Positions 50,814 to 59,756 of a DNA stretch of 63,506 nt are shown here, in pieces (the stretch's first letter is position 1; each line of letters begins with the position of its first letter). A program made the position numbers and the translations under genes. The notes below the pieces were generated by a model. It saw only the letters and a list, made by a program, of their open reading frames with translations, was not told where the DNA came from and searched no databases. Source of the DNA: UMGS1251 sp036666555 (GTDB taxonomy: Bacteria > Bacillota > Clostridia > Lachnospirales > Lachnospiraceae); assembly GCA_036666555.1 (NCBI GenBank), contig JAVWVS010000013.1, positions 1 through 63,506 on the forward strand, given 5' to 3'.

Positions 50814-51734
50814 ATGAAAAATAGGATAAAAAAAGTGCCGATTCCGCTTTCGGCCGTGATGCTGGGAAGTGCAGCATTAGGGAACTTATTAGAGGGCTAT
50901 TCCGAAGGGATTAGGCATATGTGTGCAGTGGTGGCAGTTATTTGTCTAGTACTGCTTCTGCTGAAATTGATGATAGCACCGCAAGCGGTCAAAGCGGATA
51001 TGAAAAATCCCATTATGGCTAGTGTATCGGCTACGTTTCCGATGTCACTGATGCTGCTGAGTACCTATGCCGCACCAATGGTTGGCAGGGCGGCAATTTA
51101 CCTTTGGTATTTTGCTATTTTACTGCAAGTGACGTTATTTATTTACTTCACGCTCACCTTTGTAATCAAGCTGCAGGTGCCACGAGTATTTGGCAGTTAT
51201 TTTATTGTATATGCCGGAATTGCGATGATAGCAGCTACGGCGCCGGTATATGGGAAAAGGGCACTTGGAAATGTAGCATTTTGGGTGGCATTTCCGTGCG
51301 TTTTGGTTATGATGGTAATCGTTACATATCGCTATATTACCATTCCAAAAGTATTAGAGGCGGAGAAACCTTTGATTTGTATCTATACTGCTCCTCTTAG
51401 CTTGTGCACGGTAGGCTATCTGCAATCGGTTACGCCAAAATCGCATTTATTCGTGCTCATACTTTATAGTACCATTACAATGCTGTATCTATTTGCCTTA
51501 GTGAAAGCAATTGGATATTTAAGACTTCCATTTCACCCAAGCTGTGCATCCTTTACGTTTCCGTTTGTAGTAAGTGCTACTGCATCCAAACAAATGATGG
51601 ACTACTTAGCCGGCATGGGTCGGTCCCTTCCCGTTCTGCACTACATTGCGTTGATAGAAACGGTGATTGCCGTGGTATTTGTTGTGTATACAGTGATTCG
51701 ATTTTGCAAATTCCTAGTAAATAGTTCCCTTTAA
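50814..51734 (+). CDS. TDT-family transporter (TehA-like)
   Basis: A 306-residue membrane protein with about ten hydrophobic segments of the tellurite-resistance/dicarboxylate transporter family (PIPLSAVMLGSAALGNL at the N-terminus, matching the first helix of TehA/SLAC1-like channels). The substrate is unknown; relatives conduct anions or dicarboxylates. It follows galM by 9 bases with an AGGAG site and probably shares its transcript. Its end overlaps the convergent TetR gene by 21 bases. Confidence 0.78.
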   Translation: MKNRIKKVPIPLSAVMLGSAALGNLLEGYSEGIRHMCAVVAVICLVLLLLKLMIAPQAVKADMKNPIMASVSATFPMSLMLLSTYAAPMVGRAAIYLWYFAILLQVTLFIYFTLTFVIKLQVPRVFGSYFIVYAGIAMIAATAPVYGKRALGNVAFWVAFPCVLVMMVIVTYRYITIPKVLEAEKPLICIYTAPLSLCTVGYLQSVTPKSHLFVLILYSTITMLYLFALVKAIGYLRLPFHPSCASFTFPFVVSATASKQMMDYLAGMGRSLPVLHYIALIETVIAVVFVVYTVIRFCKFLVNSSL

Positions 51735-52316
51735 ATAATGTTCCAGAGAACGTCTCATATTGGCTTCTAAATCAGCTTCTCCTTCCCGTAAACACCATTC
51801 GAATACGTTTCCGATAACCAACATTCGGATATCGGTGGTGATTGCGTCTAGGGGAAGTTCTGTTTTGATTCGTCCGGCATCGAAAGCTTTTTGCAGATAA
51901 TGTTGTACGGTGACAATGGGGTAAGGCCGTTCGGTACGAATGGAAGGGTTTAATGCCTGGTTCTTCGGATTATAATAACCGGACATAAATTCTACTCCTA
52001 GTTCTCGACAGTATTCTGCGTAGTTTAGATATACATGTATAATGGCAACCGTAGCTTCGCCGGCATTCTTTGGCATATCCAATAAATCGGGATTGATGCT
52101 TGGCTGGTCTTCGATATAATAGGAAAGTAAATCATCCTTGGTTTTAAAATGATGATAAAAACTCCCATTGGACACGCCGGCCTCTTCACAGATGTTTTTG
52201 ATAGAAAGTTCTTCATATCCCTTTTTTTGTAGAATGCGTTTGGCTGCAAGAAAAATTCGCTCTTTTGTCTCTTTTGATTTTTGCTGCTGTTTTGACAGCG
52301 GTTCTATTGTATGCAT
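51714..52316 (-). CDS. TetR-family transcriptional regulator
   Basis: A 200-residue regulator. The N-terminal helix-turn-helix is classical (ERIFLAAKRILQKKGYEELS, then ICEEAGVSNGSFYHHFKTKDDLL). The C-terminal helical ligand domain is unlike any I can name. The start at 52316 has AGAGGCG 7 bases ahead; a longer frame to 52445 has no binding site. It may control the neighbouring TDT gene or the divergent aminotransferase (inference). Confidence 0.85.
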   Translation of the reverse strand: MHTIEPLSKQQQKSKETKERIFLAAKRILQKKGYEELSIKNICEEAGVSNGSFYHHFKTKDDLLSYYIEDQPSINPDLLDMPKNAGEATVAIIHVYLNYAEYCRELGVEFMSGYYNPKNQALNPSIRTERPYPIVTVQHYLQKAFDAGRIKTELPLDAITTDIRMLVIGNVFEWCLREGEADLEANMRRSLEHYLKGTIY

Positions 52317-52347
52317 AATATCGCCTCTTATTCTTATATTTAAGGCA

Positions 52348-52376
52348 AGTATAACATAAACGCCTAGAGATTTCAA
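52348..52376 (-). promoter_or_regulatory. Promoter of the TetR gene
   Basis: Minus-strand TTGAAA (52376-52371), 17-base spacer, TATACT (52353-52348). Confidence 0.65.
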
Positions 52377-52439
52377 GAAAACAGAGCGGACTCTAAAAAC
52401 GTGAAAAATAAACAAATTTGAAGGAAATGAAATCAATTC

Positions 52440-52468
52440 TTGCAAAAACAGCTCACATCGTATAAAAT
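52440..52468 (+). promoter_or_regulatory. Promoter of the aminotransferase gene
   Basis: TTGCAA (52440-52445), 17-base spacer, TAAAAT (52463-52468), about 30 bases before the start codon. Confidence 0.6.
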
Positions 52469-52502
52469 AACTATTAGGAAAAAAGAATCAGGGAGGTCGA
52501 CT

Positions 52503-53783
52503 ATGACGGCATATAAAGAGATGGAAACAGAAGAACTGTTGGAATTAAAAAGTAAACTAGAAGCGCAGTATGAGGATGTAAAGGGAAAAGGGCTCAAACT
52601 TGACATGTCTAGAGGAAAACCGGCTACCGCACAGCTCGACTTGGCAATGGGCATGATGGATGTGTTGAACAGTGATTCGGATTTGAAGTGCAAGGAGGGA
52701 GTAGACTGCAGAAACTATGGCGTTCTGGATGGAATTAAAGAAGCAAAGCAGTTACTTGCAGATATGATGGAAGTACCAAAAGATAATATTGTCATTTTCG
52801 GCAATTCCAGCTTGAATATTATGTACGACACGATTTCCAGATCCATGACTCATGGTGTGATGGGAAGTACCCCATGGTGTAAACTAGATAAAGTTAAATT
52901 TTTATGTCCCGTACCGGGCTATGACAGACATTTTGCAATTACAGAACATTTTGGAATTGAAATGATTAACATACCCATGACATTAGATGGACCGGATATG
53001 GATATGGTAGAAAAATTAGTGAGTCAAGACGAGGAAATTAAAGGGATTTGGTGCGTTCCCAAATATTCCAATCCCCAGGGCATTACTTACTCGGATGAAA
53101 CGGTACAGCGATTTGCCAGACTCAAACCGGCAGCCAAAGATTTTCGAATTTATTGGGATAATGCATATAGTATCCATCATCTTTATGATGATAAGCAAGA
53201 TCATCTGATTGAAATTTTAATGGAATGTAAAAAAGAAGGCAATCCGGACATTGTTTATAAATTCTGTTCGACTTCGAAAGTTAGTTTCCCAGGATCGGGA
53301 GTGGCAGCCATTGCGGCATCTACAGATAATTTAGCAGGCATCCGGAAACAGATGAAGATACAGACCATTGGACATGATAAACTGAATCAGCTTCGTCATG
53401 CCCGCTATTATAAAACCATTCACGGCATGGTAGAACATATGAGAAAACATGCAGATATTATGAGACCAAAATTCGAAACCATATTAGAAGTTTTGGAGCG
53501 GGAACTAGGAGGATTGGAGATTGGTTCTTGGATTAGCCCAAGAGGAGGGTATTTTATTTCCTTTGATTCTTTGGAAGGATGTGCAAAGGCAATTGTAGAA
53601 AAAGCCAAAGAAGCAGGTCTGATTATGACGGAAGCAGGAGCTACTTTTCCTTATGGAAAAGACCCAAAGGACAGCAATATTCGAATTGCACCGTCTTATC
53701 CAACACCGGAAGAGCTAGCAGTAGCGGCAGAAATTTTTGTATTAAGTGTAAAGTTAGTAAGTATTGATAAAATTTTAGGGTAA
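52503..53783 (+). CDS. Class I/II aminotransferase (aspartate aminotransferase-like)
   Basis: A 426-residue PLP enzyme of the Asp_aminotransf (MocR-like catalytic) group. The N-terminal LDMSRGKP, NSSLNIMYD, YSNPQG, IYWDNAYSIHH (Asp that binds the PLP nitrogen) and CSTSKVSFPGSG (PLP lysine) are intact, followed by NIRIAPSYP with its substrate-binding Arg. Preferred amino acid not evident, probably aspartate or another common amino acid. The start at 52503 follows GGGAGG by 7 bases. Monocistronic, ending at a strong terminator. Confidence 0.85.
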   Translation: MTAYKEMETEELLELKSKLEAQYEDVKGKGLKLDMSRGKPATAQLDLAMGMMDVLNSDSDLKCKEGVDCRNYGVLDGIKEAKQLLADMMEVPKDNIVIFGNSSLNIMYDTISRSMTHGVMGSTPWCKLDKVKFLCPVPGYDRHFAITEHFGIEMINIPMTLDGPDMDMVEKLVSQDEEIKGIWCVPKYSNPQGITYSDETVQRFARLKPAAKDFRIYWDNAYSIHHLYDDKQDHLIEILMECKKEGNPDIVYKFCSTSKVSFPGSGVAAIAASTDNLAGIRKQMKIQTIGHDKLNQLRHARYYKTIHGMVEHMRKHADIMRPKFETILEVLERELGGLEIGSWISPRGGYFISFDSLEGCAKAIVEKAKEAGLIMTEAGATFPYGKDPKDSNIRIAPSYPTPEELAVAAEIFVLSVKLVSIDKILG

Positions 53784-53786
53784 TAT

Positions 53787-53829
53787 AAAATAAGAAGATT
53801 CCTTCTATCTTGAGGAATCTTCTTATTTT
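53787..53829 (+). terminator. Terminator after the aminotransferase gene
   Basis: A 17-bp perfect stem (AAAATAAGAAGATTCCT and its complement) around a 9-base loop, ending in a T-rich tract. Confidence 0.9.
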
Positions 53830-53840
53830 ATTCCGTTCCG

Positions 53841-53869
53841 TTGCACATAGAAAGATTATCAGTTATAAT
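53841..53869 (+). promoter_or_regulatory. Promoter of tex
   Basis: TTGCAC (53841-53846), 17-base spacer, TATAAT (53864-53869), giving a leader of about 32 bases. Confidence 0.7.
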
Positions 53870-53907
53870 AATACGATGCGATAAACGTAAGAAAGGAATT
53901 GTATAAT

Positions 53908-56064
53908 ATGGATATGAACCAAAAATTAACAGAAGAGCTTAAGGTAAAAAGATGGCAGGTGGATGCTGCCGTGAATTTAATAGATGAGGGGAATACCATT
54001 CCTTTTATATCCAGATATCGGAAAGAAGCAACCGGAGAACTGGATGATGAACAATTACGTAAACTATATGAACGTCTGATATATCTTCGTAATTTAGAAG
54101 AAAAAAAGACACAAGTGTTATCAAGCATTGAAGAACAAGGAAAGTTGACTGAGGAATTACACAATCAAGTGGTGGCAGCGGAAACGCTGGTAGTGGTGGA
54201 AGACCTTTATCGCCCTTATCGTCCGAAAAGAAGAACGAGAGCCACCATTGCGAAAGAAAAGGGATTGGAACCATTGGCGAACCTTATTTTCCTACAGCAT
54301 GTAAAGGAGCCCATAGAGAAATTGGCGCAGGAATATGTGTCTCAGGAAAAAGAAGTCAATACAGTGGAAGAAGCCATCGCAGGAGCCAAGGATATTCTTG
54401 CAGAATCGGTTTCGGATGTAGCGGAATATCGCAGTTATATTCGCTCAGCCACCGCCAATCAAGGAAAGCTCTCCACCACAGCCAAAGATGAAAAGGCAGA
54501 ATCAGTATATGAGATGTATTATAATTTTGAGGAACCCATTCAAAAATTAGCAGGGCATCGGATATTAGCACTGAACAGGGGAGAAAAAGAAAAGGTGCTA
54601 ACCGTGAAGATGGATACACCGGAGGAGCAAATCACTCGTTTCCTAGCAAAACAGACGATTCATGAGGATAATGTGTATACCACTCCATTATTGCAGGAAG
54701 TGGCGGAAGATAGTTATAAACGTCTGATTGCACCGGCCATTGAACGTGAGATTCGAAACGATTTAACAGAAAAAGCGGAAGATGGAGCCATAGAAGTATT
54801 TAAAAAGAATCTGCATCAACTGTTAATGCAGCCACCCATTGTAGGACAGGTAGTACTGGGATGGGACCCGGCATTTCGCACCGGCTGTAAACTGGCAGTA
54901 GTAGATCCTACCGGAAAAGTGCTTGATACAACGGTGATTTATCCTACGGCACCTACGACACCGGCGAAGATTGAGGCAGCGAAAGAGACCTTAAAGAAAC
55001 TTGTGAAAAAATATAAAATTACGTTATTTTCAGTGGGAAATGGGACTGCATCTAGAGAATCCGAGATGATTATTGTAGACCTTATTCGGGAAATGAATGC
55101 CAATGTGCAATATGTGATTGTCAACGAAGCGGGAGCATCGGTATATTCTGCAAGTAAGCTTGCAACGGAAGAATTCCCTAATTTTGATGTAGGACAAAGA
55201 AGCGCAGCTTCCATTGCAAGGCGTCTTCAAGATCCGTTGGCAGAATTAGTTAAAATTGATCCCAAGTCCATAGGCGTGGGTCAGTATCAGCACGATATGA
55301 ATCAGAAAAAATTAACAGAAGCATTATCTGGTGTGGTAGAGGATTGTGTAAACCGGGTAGGAGTAGACCTAAATACTGCTTCAGCACCACTATTGGCCAA
55401 TATCTCCGGTATTAGCAATGTAATTGCAAAAAATATTGTGGTATACCGAGAAGAAAATGGCAGTTTCACCAATCGCAGGCAGTTACTAAAAGTTCCTAAA
55501 TTAGGACCGAAAGCATTCCAACAGTGTGCAGGATTTATGCGTATTCAAGGTGGGAAAAATCCATTGGATGCAACCAGTGTACATCCGGAATCCTATGAAG
55601 CTGCTACGCAATTATTAGAAAAACAAGGCTTTGCGGCCAAAGACATTGCAGAAGGAAAATTAGCCGGACTTTCCAGAACCATAAAAGACTATCAAAAATT
55701 AGCGCAGGAACTTGGAATCGGCGAGATTACCCTTCGAGATATTGTAAAAGAACTGGAAAAACCGGCACGTGATCCAAGAGACGAGATGCCAAAGCCACTT
55801 TTGAGAACGGATGTATTAGAGATGAAAGACTTAAAAGAAGGCATGATATTAAAGGGCACAGTGAGAAATGTGATTGACTTTGGTGTTTTTGTAGACATCG
55901 GTGTTCATCAAGATGGGTTGGTGCATATTTCCCAGATTACAGATAAAAAATTTATTAAGCATCCACTGGAAGTATTAAGCGTTGGGGACGTGGTGGAAGT
56001 GAAAGTGATGAGCGTGGATTTACAGAAAAAAAGAATTCAGTTAACGATGAAAGGTATTTCCTAA
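53908..56064 (+). CDS. tex: RNA-binding transcriptional accessory protein Tex
   Basis: A 718-residue Tex, a nucleic-acid-binding factor linked to transcription and RNA turnover. The N-terminal helical part (TIPFISRYRKEATGELDDEQLR) precedes a YqgF/RNase H-like domain (VVLGWDPAFRTGCKLAVVD), helix-hairpin-helix repeats (LLANISGISNVIAKNIV; LKVPKLGPKAFQQCAGF) and a C-terminal S1 domain (MILKGTVRNVIDFGVFVDIG). I start at ATG 53908, since AAAGGA lies 10 bases ahead; an upstream TTG at 53899 is too close. It probably shares a transcript with the YitT gene. Confidence 0.95.
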   Translation: MDMNQKLTEELKVKRWQVDAAVNLIDEGNTIPFISRYRKEATGELDDEQLRKLYERLIYLRNLEEKKTQVLSSIEEQGKLTEELHNQVVAAETLVVVEDLYRPYRPKRRTRATIAKEKGLEPLANLIFLQHVKEPIEKLAQEYVSQEKEVNTVEEAIAGAKDILAESVSDVAEYRSYIRSATANQGKLSTTAKDEKAESVYEMYYNFEEPIQKLAGHRILALNRGEKEKVLTVKMDTPEEQITRFLAKQTIHEDNVYTTPLLQEVAEDSYKRLIAPAIEREIRNDLTEKAEDGAIEVFKKNLHQLLMQPPIVGQVVLGWDPAFRTGCKLAVVDPTGKVLDTTVIYPTAPTTPAKIEAAKETLKKLVKKYKITLFSVGNGTASRESEMIIVDLIREMNANVQYVIVNEAGASVYSASKLATEEFPNFDVGQRSAASIARRLQDPLAELVKIDPKSIGVGQYQHDMNQKKLTEALSGVVEDCVNRVGVDLNTASAPLLANISGISNVIAKNIVVYREENGSFTNRRQLLKVPKLGPKAFQQCAGFMRIQGGKNPLDATSVHPESYEAATQLLEKQGFAAKDIAEGKLAGLSRTIKDYQKLAQELGIGEITLRDIVKELEKPARDPRDEMPKPLLRTDVLEMKDLKEGMILKGTVRNVIDFGVFVDIGVHQDGLVHISQITDKKFIKHPLEVLSVGDVVEVKVMSVDLQKKRIQLTMKGIS

Positions 56065-56090
56065 AAGGAAAATAGAGAGGTGCTTTTGTC

Positions 56091-56957
56091 ATGAAAAAAT
56101 CTATCAAGATTATAGCAGGGGTTTTAGTAGGAAATTTAATTTTAGCATTTACGGTTGCGGCCTTTATATTGCCCCATAATATGATTATGGGTGGCGCTAC
56201 CGGACTTGGTATTACCATTAACCACTATACGGGGATGGACATTTCACTGGTAGTATTAGGACTGAATGCAATTTTATTTATATTAGGTGGAATTTTTTTG
56301 GGGAAGAAATTTGCACTTACGACCATCTTAAGCAGTCTATCCTATCCTATATTTTTATCCGGGATGAGGGCAATTCCGCTTTTGGAACATTTAACAACCA
56401 ATCGACTGCTGGCATCCATTTATGCGGGAGTTCTATTAGGACTGGGCATTGGCATTGTTATTAAAATGGGCTCTTCTACTGGAGGAACCGATATTATTTC
56501 ATTGATTGCCAATAAGAATCTTCACTTTCCGCTGGCAGTATGCAATTATGTGATTGATTTTGCCGTATTGGCATCGCAGCTATTATTTTCCGATACAGAA
56601 GGAGTGCTGTATGGAATCTTACTGACCTTATTATCCTCGATTGTACTCAACCGGGTAGTTTTGTCCGGCGAATCCCAGATCCAGCTTTTTGTGATTTCGG
56701 ATAAATATATGGAAATCAGAGAACTTTTATTGCAGCGTATGGACGTAGGAGTAACTCTTGTGAATGTGGAAACCGGATATGGGAAACAAGCACAGCAGGC
56801 GATACTGTGCATCGTTTCTAACCGAAAACTTTATGGGCTCAATGAAGCAATTCAAAAAGTGGATGACAAAGCATTTATCACCATTTCCAGAATCAATGAA
56901 GTACGGGGACGAGGATTTACGCTGGACCGAGATTATAAAGTGCTTGAAAAGAAATAG
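56091..56957 (+). CDS. YitT family membrane protein (DUF161-DUF2179)
   Basis: A 288-residue protein with five or six N-terminal spans (about 1-190; IMGGATGLGITINHY, KMGSSTGGTDIISLI) and a soluble DUF2179 domain (about 205-283; DVGVTLVNVETGYG) that resembles small-ligand-binding folds. Function is unknown in this family. GAGAGGTG lies before the ATG, 26 bases after tex, so it is likely cotranscribed. Confidence 0.85.
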   Translation: MKKSIKIIAGVLVGNLILAFTVAAFILPHNMIMGGATGLGITINHYTGMDISLVVLGLNAILFILGGIFLGKKFALTTILSSLSYPIFLSGMRAIPLLEHLTTNRLLASIYAGVLLGLGIGIVIKMGSSTGGTDIISLIANKNLHFPLAVCNYVIDFAVLASQLLFSDTEGVLYGILLTLLSSIVLNRVVLSGESQIQLFVISDKYMEIRELLLQRMDVGVTLVNVETGYGKQAQQAILCIVSNRKLYGLNEAIQKVDDKAFITISRINEVRGRGFTLDRDYKVLEKK

Positions 56958-56977
56958 AAAAGTATTTTTAAAAAGCC

Positions 56978-57006
56978 TTGAAATGGGCACTTTAAGGTGC
57001 TATACT
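56978..57006 (+). promoter_or_regulatory. Promoter of the FMN-riboswitch transcript
   Basis: TTGAAA (56978-56983), 17-base spacer, TATACT (57001-57006). RNA starts just ahead of the riboswitch. Confidence 0.7.
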
Positions 57007-57023
57007 AGGACACATAATAAAAG

Positions 57024-57138
57024 AAATTCTTCGGGGCAGGGTGTGATTCCCAACCGGCGGTATAGTCCGCGACCCACGCAAGTGGCTGATTTGGTGTGAT
57101 TCCAAAACCGACAGTAAAGTCTGGATACGAGAAGAAGA
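57024..57138 (+). promoter_or_regulatory. FMN riboswitch (RFN element)
   Basis: The conserved elements of the aptamer appear in order: TTCGGGGCAGGGTG, GATTCCCAACCGGCGGT, ATAGTCCGCGACCC, a variable arm, CTGATTTGGTGTGATTCC, AAAACCGACAGTAAAGTCTG and the closing GATACGAGAAGAAG. Known RFN elements bind FMN and switch off riboflavin synthesis or uptake genes, which fits ribU downstream. Confidence 0.95.
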
Positions 57139-57166
57139 TTGTGTTATGAATAGAAGTAAAATCCCA

Positions 57167-57196
57167 AGCCCCGGATATTTTTATCCGGGGCTTTTT
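57167..57196 (+). terminator. Terminator of the FMN riboswitch
   Basis: AGCCCCGGATA (57167-57177) pairs with its complement (57182-57192), then TTTT. It is the likely expression platform: FMN binding lets it form and stops transcription before ribU. The rest of 57197-57288 is AT-rich leader. Confidence 0.85.
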
Positions 57197-57288
57197 AGTT
57201 GCAAGGGGAAATTATTCATTTTATCACATAACTTTCCAGAAGTTTTCCTTTATAAAAAAACAATGTAAAAGAAAAAGGAGAGAAAAAA

Positions 57289-57927
57289 ATGAGTACAAGT
57301 ACAGATGTAATGCAAAACGCACATGGTGCGTCCAGAACGAAGGTAAGAACAATCGCACAAGTGGGGATGCTTGCAGCAGTAGCAACTATTTTAATGCTGT
57401 TTGAGATACCCCTTCCCTTTGCACCTAGTTTCTATGAGCTGGATTTTAGTGAAGTACCGGTGTTGATTGGATGTTTTGCCATGGGACCGGTAGCGGGTGC
57501 TGTCATTGAACTAGTGAAAATTATTTTAAATTTTGTGATTAATGGAACCATGACAGGTGGAATTGGAGAAGTAGCGAATTTCTTGATTGGATGTGCGTTC
57601 TGTGTGCCGGCAGGAATTATTTACAGGAGAAAACGTACGAAAAAAGGTGCTTTGACAGGAATGGCAGTGGGAACCGTATTGATGACAGTATTTGGCTGTT
57701 TGGTGAATGCATATGTGTTGCTTCCGATTTACGCAAAGGTAATGGAACTTCCGTTAGATGTATTGGTGGGATTTGGATCTAAGGTTAATCCTGCAATTAC
57801 AAGTATTTCCACATTTGTACTATTTGCAGTTGCACCTTTTAATCTTTTGAAAGGGATTGTAGTATCAATGGTGGTGCTGATTATTTATAAGAAAATTAGT
57901 CCGGTGTTTAAAATGAATCACAACTAG
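57289..57927 (+). CDS. ribU: ECF riboflavin transporter S component
   Basis: A 212-residue membrane protein with about six spans, the substrate-binding subunit of an energy-coupling factor transporter for riboflavin. RibU features include VATILMLFEIPLPFAPSFYE and the LDFSEVPVLIGCFAMGPVAG element that binds the flavin, plus LVKIILNFVINGTMTGGIGE. The energy module (EcfA, EcfA', EcfT) is not in the window and would be shared. The upstream FMN riboswitch supports the assignment. Confidence 0.95.
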   Translation: MSTSTDVMQNAHGASRTKVRTIAQVGMLAAVATILMLFEIPLPFAPSFYELDFSEVPVLIGCFAMGPVAGAVIELVKIILNFVINGTMTGGIGEVANFLIGCAFCVPAGIIYRRKRTKKGALTGMAVGTVLMTVFGCLVNAYVLLPIYAKVMELPLDVLVGFGSKVNPAITSISTFVLFAVAPFNLLKGIVVSMVVLIIYKKISPVFKMNHN

Positions 57928-57947
57928 ATTTCCGTTGGAGGAGGCAG

Positions 57948-57976
57948 TTGTCACGAAAAGAAGGGTGTGCTATAAT
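57948..57976 (+). promoter_or_regulatory. Promoter of the tsaE operon, inside the ribU terminator
   Basis: TTGTCA (57948-57953), 17-base spacer, TATAAT (57971-57976), preceded by TGC (extended -10). The 5' arm of the following hairpin is formed by the spacer and -10. The start falls near 57983, in the 3' arm. Confidence 0.6.
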
Positions 57977-57999
57977 CTTATAGCACACCCTTCTTTTTG
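57956..57999 (+). terminator. Strong terminator after ribU
   Basis: A 19-bp stem (57956-57974 with 57979-57997, TGTGCTATA with TATAGCACA at the top) with a 4-base loop and a T-rich end. It is the best terminator in the window. Confidence 0.92.
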
Positions 58000-58053
58000 G
58001 TAGTAACATAGAAGGATGGAACGGAAAATGTAGGCAAGTTTGAGGAAAAAGAA

Positions 58054-58482
58054 ATGAATATAGAGACATTTAGTGCGGAAGAGACTTACTGGGTTGGACG
58101 AACCATTGGAGAAGAGGCAAAACCGGGACAATTATATACCCTAGTAGGTGATTTGGGTGTGGGAAAGACCGTGTTTACACAGGGATTGGCAAAAGGCTTA
58201 GGGATTGAAGAGCCTATTAGCAGTCCTACTTTCACCATTGTTCAGATTTACGAAGAAGGCAGACTACCCTTTTATCATTTTGACGTCTATCGCATAGGAG
58301 ACAGCTCGGAAATGGATGAAGTGGGATTTGAAGATTATATCTATGGGCAGGGAGTGTCCTTGATTGAATGGGCTAATTTGATAGAAGAGATTTTACCGGA
58401 GAAACGAACGGAAATCAGGATTGAAAAAAATTTGGACAAGGGATTTGATTACCGAAATATTACGATGATGGAAAGGGAATGA
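58054..58482 (+). CDS. tsaE: tRNA t6A synthesis ATPase TsaE
   Basis: A 142-residue ATPase that works with TsaB and TsaD to make the t6A37 base of ANN-decoding tRNAs. The P-loop GDLGVGKTVFTQG is clear, followed by SPTFTIVQIYE and FYHFDVYRI with the active-site HxDxYR, and LIEWANLIEEILP. The ATG follows GAGGAAAA. Its stop overlaps the next gene's first ATG. It heads a long run tsaE-tsaB-rimI. Confidence 0.93.
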   Translation: MNIETFSAEETYWVGRTIGEEAKPGQLYTLVGDLGVGKTVFTQGLAKGLGIEEPISSPTFTIVQIYEEGRLPFYHFDVYRIGDSSEMDEVGFEDYIYGQGVSLIEWANLIEEILPEKRTEIRIEKNLDKGFDYRNITMMERE

Positions 58483-58487
58483 AGAAG

Positions 58488-59246
58488 ATGAAGATATTAG
58501 CACTTGATAGTTCGGGATTAGTTGCATCTGTGGCAGTGTTGGAAGATGATCAGATGTTGGCGGAGTATACGGTCAACTACAAAAAGACCCATTCTCAGAC
58601 CTTACTTCCCATGTTGGATGAACTGGTGAAGATGTTAGATCTTGACTTGCAGACCATGGATGGGATTGCGGTATCCGGAGGTCCCGGATCTTTTACCGGA
58701 CTTCGAATTGGTTCGGCTACAGCAAAAGGGTTGGGATTGGCTCTTCATAAACCGTTAATCCATGTTCCTACGGCAGATGCCCTTGCTTATAATTTATATG
58801 GAGCAAAAGGATTGATTTGTCCGATTATGGATGCAAGAAGAAATCAAGTATATACCGGATTATACCGTTTTGAAAAAGAATTTGAAGTGATAGAAGAGCA
58901 AATGGCCATTCCGGTGGAAACATTAATTGCAAAATTAAACGACTTAAAAATGGAAGTGGTTTTCTTAGGAGATGGGGTGCCGGTCTATCGGGAACAATTG
59001 CTGGCAGGTCTGAAGGTAGCGGTGACATTTGCACCGGCTCACATGAACCGTCAAAGGGCGGGTGCGGTAGGTACGTTGGGGATGAAATATTATCAACAAG
59101 GGAAAATAGAGACTGCAGTAGAGCATAAGCCGGATTATTTGCGCGTATCTCAAGCAGAACGGGAACGAGAAGAACGCATTCGTGCCAAGGAATGCCAAAA
59201 AGGAGTCGACGAATATGTATCTGCTTCGAGAGGGAATGGAAAGTGA
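58488..59246 (+). CDS. tsaB: tRNA t6A synthesis scaffold protein TsaB
   Basis: A 252-residue TsaB, an ASKHA-fold partner of TsaD. It starts MKILALDSSG and has VSGGPGSFTGLRIGSATAKG and PIMDARRNQVYTGLYRF. The start at 58488 is preferred because AAAGGGA sits 9 bases upstream; the ATG at 58479 abuts that site. The last residues are basic and acidic beyond the usual core. The 3' end overlaps rimI by 32 bases, so translation is coupled. Confidence 0.92.
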   Translation: MKILALDSSGLVASVAVLEDDQMLAEYTVNYKKTHSQTLLPMLDELVKMLDLDLQTMDGIAVSGGPGSFTGLRIGSATAKGLGLALHKPLIHVPTADALAYNLYGAKGLICPIMDARRNQVYTGLYRFEKEFEVIEEQMAIPVETLIAKLNDLKMEVVFLGDGVPVYREQLLAGLKVAVTFAPAHMNRQRAGAVGTLGMKYYQQGKIETAVEHKPDYLRVSQAEREREERIRAKECQKGVDEYVSASRGNGK

Positions 59247-59655
59247 TCTTTTACAGATTGCGGAATTGGAAAGATTGATTTTTACAGATGCTTGGTCACT
59301 TCATGGATTGCGGGAAACATTTGCACAGCCAAGAGCTCTTTTAGAAGTGGCAGAAGAAGAGGGAAGCATCCAAGGGTATGCCATTGTCTATGATGTTGTA
59401 GGAGAAGCGGAAATTGCTAGAATTGCAGTGGCAGAATCGTCTCGAAAAGCAGGGGTGGGCAGTGCTCTGCTAGAGAAGGTCTGTGAATGGTGCATCCAAA
59501 GGGATGCGCATAAATTGTTATTGGATGTCAGGAATGGAGATCAGACAGCGGTTTCTTTTTACCGGCATTTAGGATTTACAGAAGATGGGATTCGAAAAGG
59601 ATTTTATGAAAAACCGAAAGAAGACGCATTGCTGATGAGCAAGCAACTTCCATAA
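59215..59655 (+). CDS. rimI: Ribosomal-protein-alanine N-acetyltransferase RimI
   Basis: A 146-residue GNAT acetyltransferase of the RimI type, modelled on the enzyme that acetylates S18. The acetyl-CoA loop is visible as SSRKAGVGSALL (Q/RxxGxG/A), with AEIARIAV before it and FYRHLGFTEDG after. A start at 59215 has AAAGGAG upstream. The tsaB-rimI-tsaD order is common. Other N-terminal targets are possible. Confidence 0.88.
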   Translation: MYLLREGMESDLLQIAELERLIFTDAWSLHGLRETFAQPRALLEVAEEEGSIQGYAIVYDVVGEAEIARIAVAESSRKAGVGSALLEKVCEWCIQRDAHKLLLDVRNGDQTAVSFYRHLGFTEDGIRKGFYEKPKEDALLMSKQLP

Positions 59656-59756
59656 TATATCCTAATTGAGGGAACAGTTTCCACTAGGAATTGCCTTAAG
59701 AGGAAGATATAATAAAGAAGTAGCAGTCAATATCCATATTTCACAGGAGGAACATG

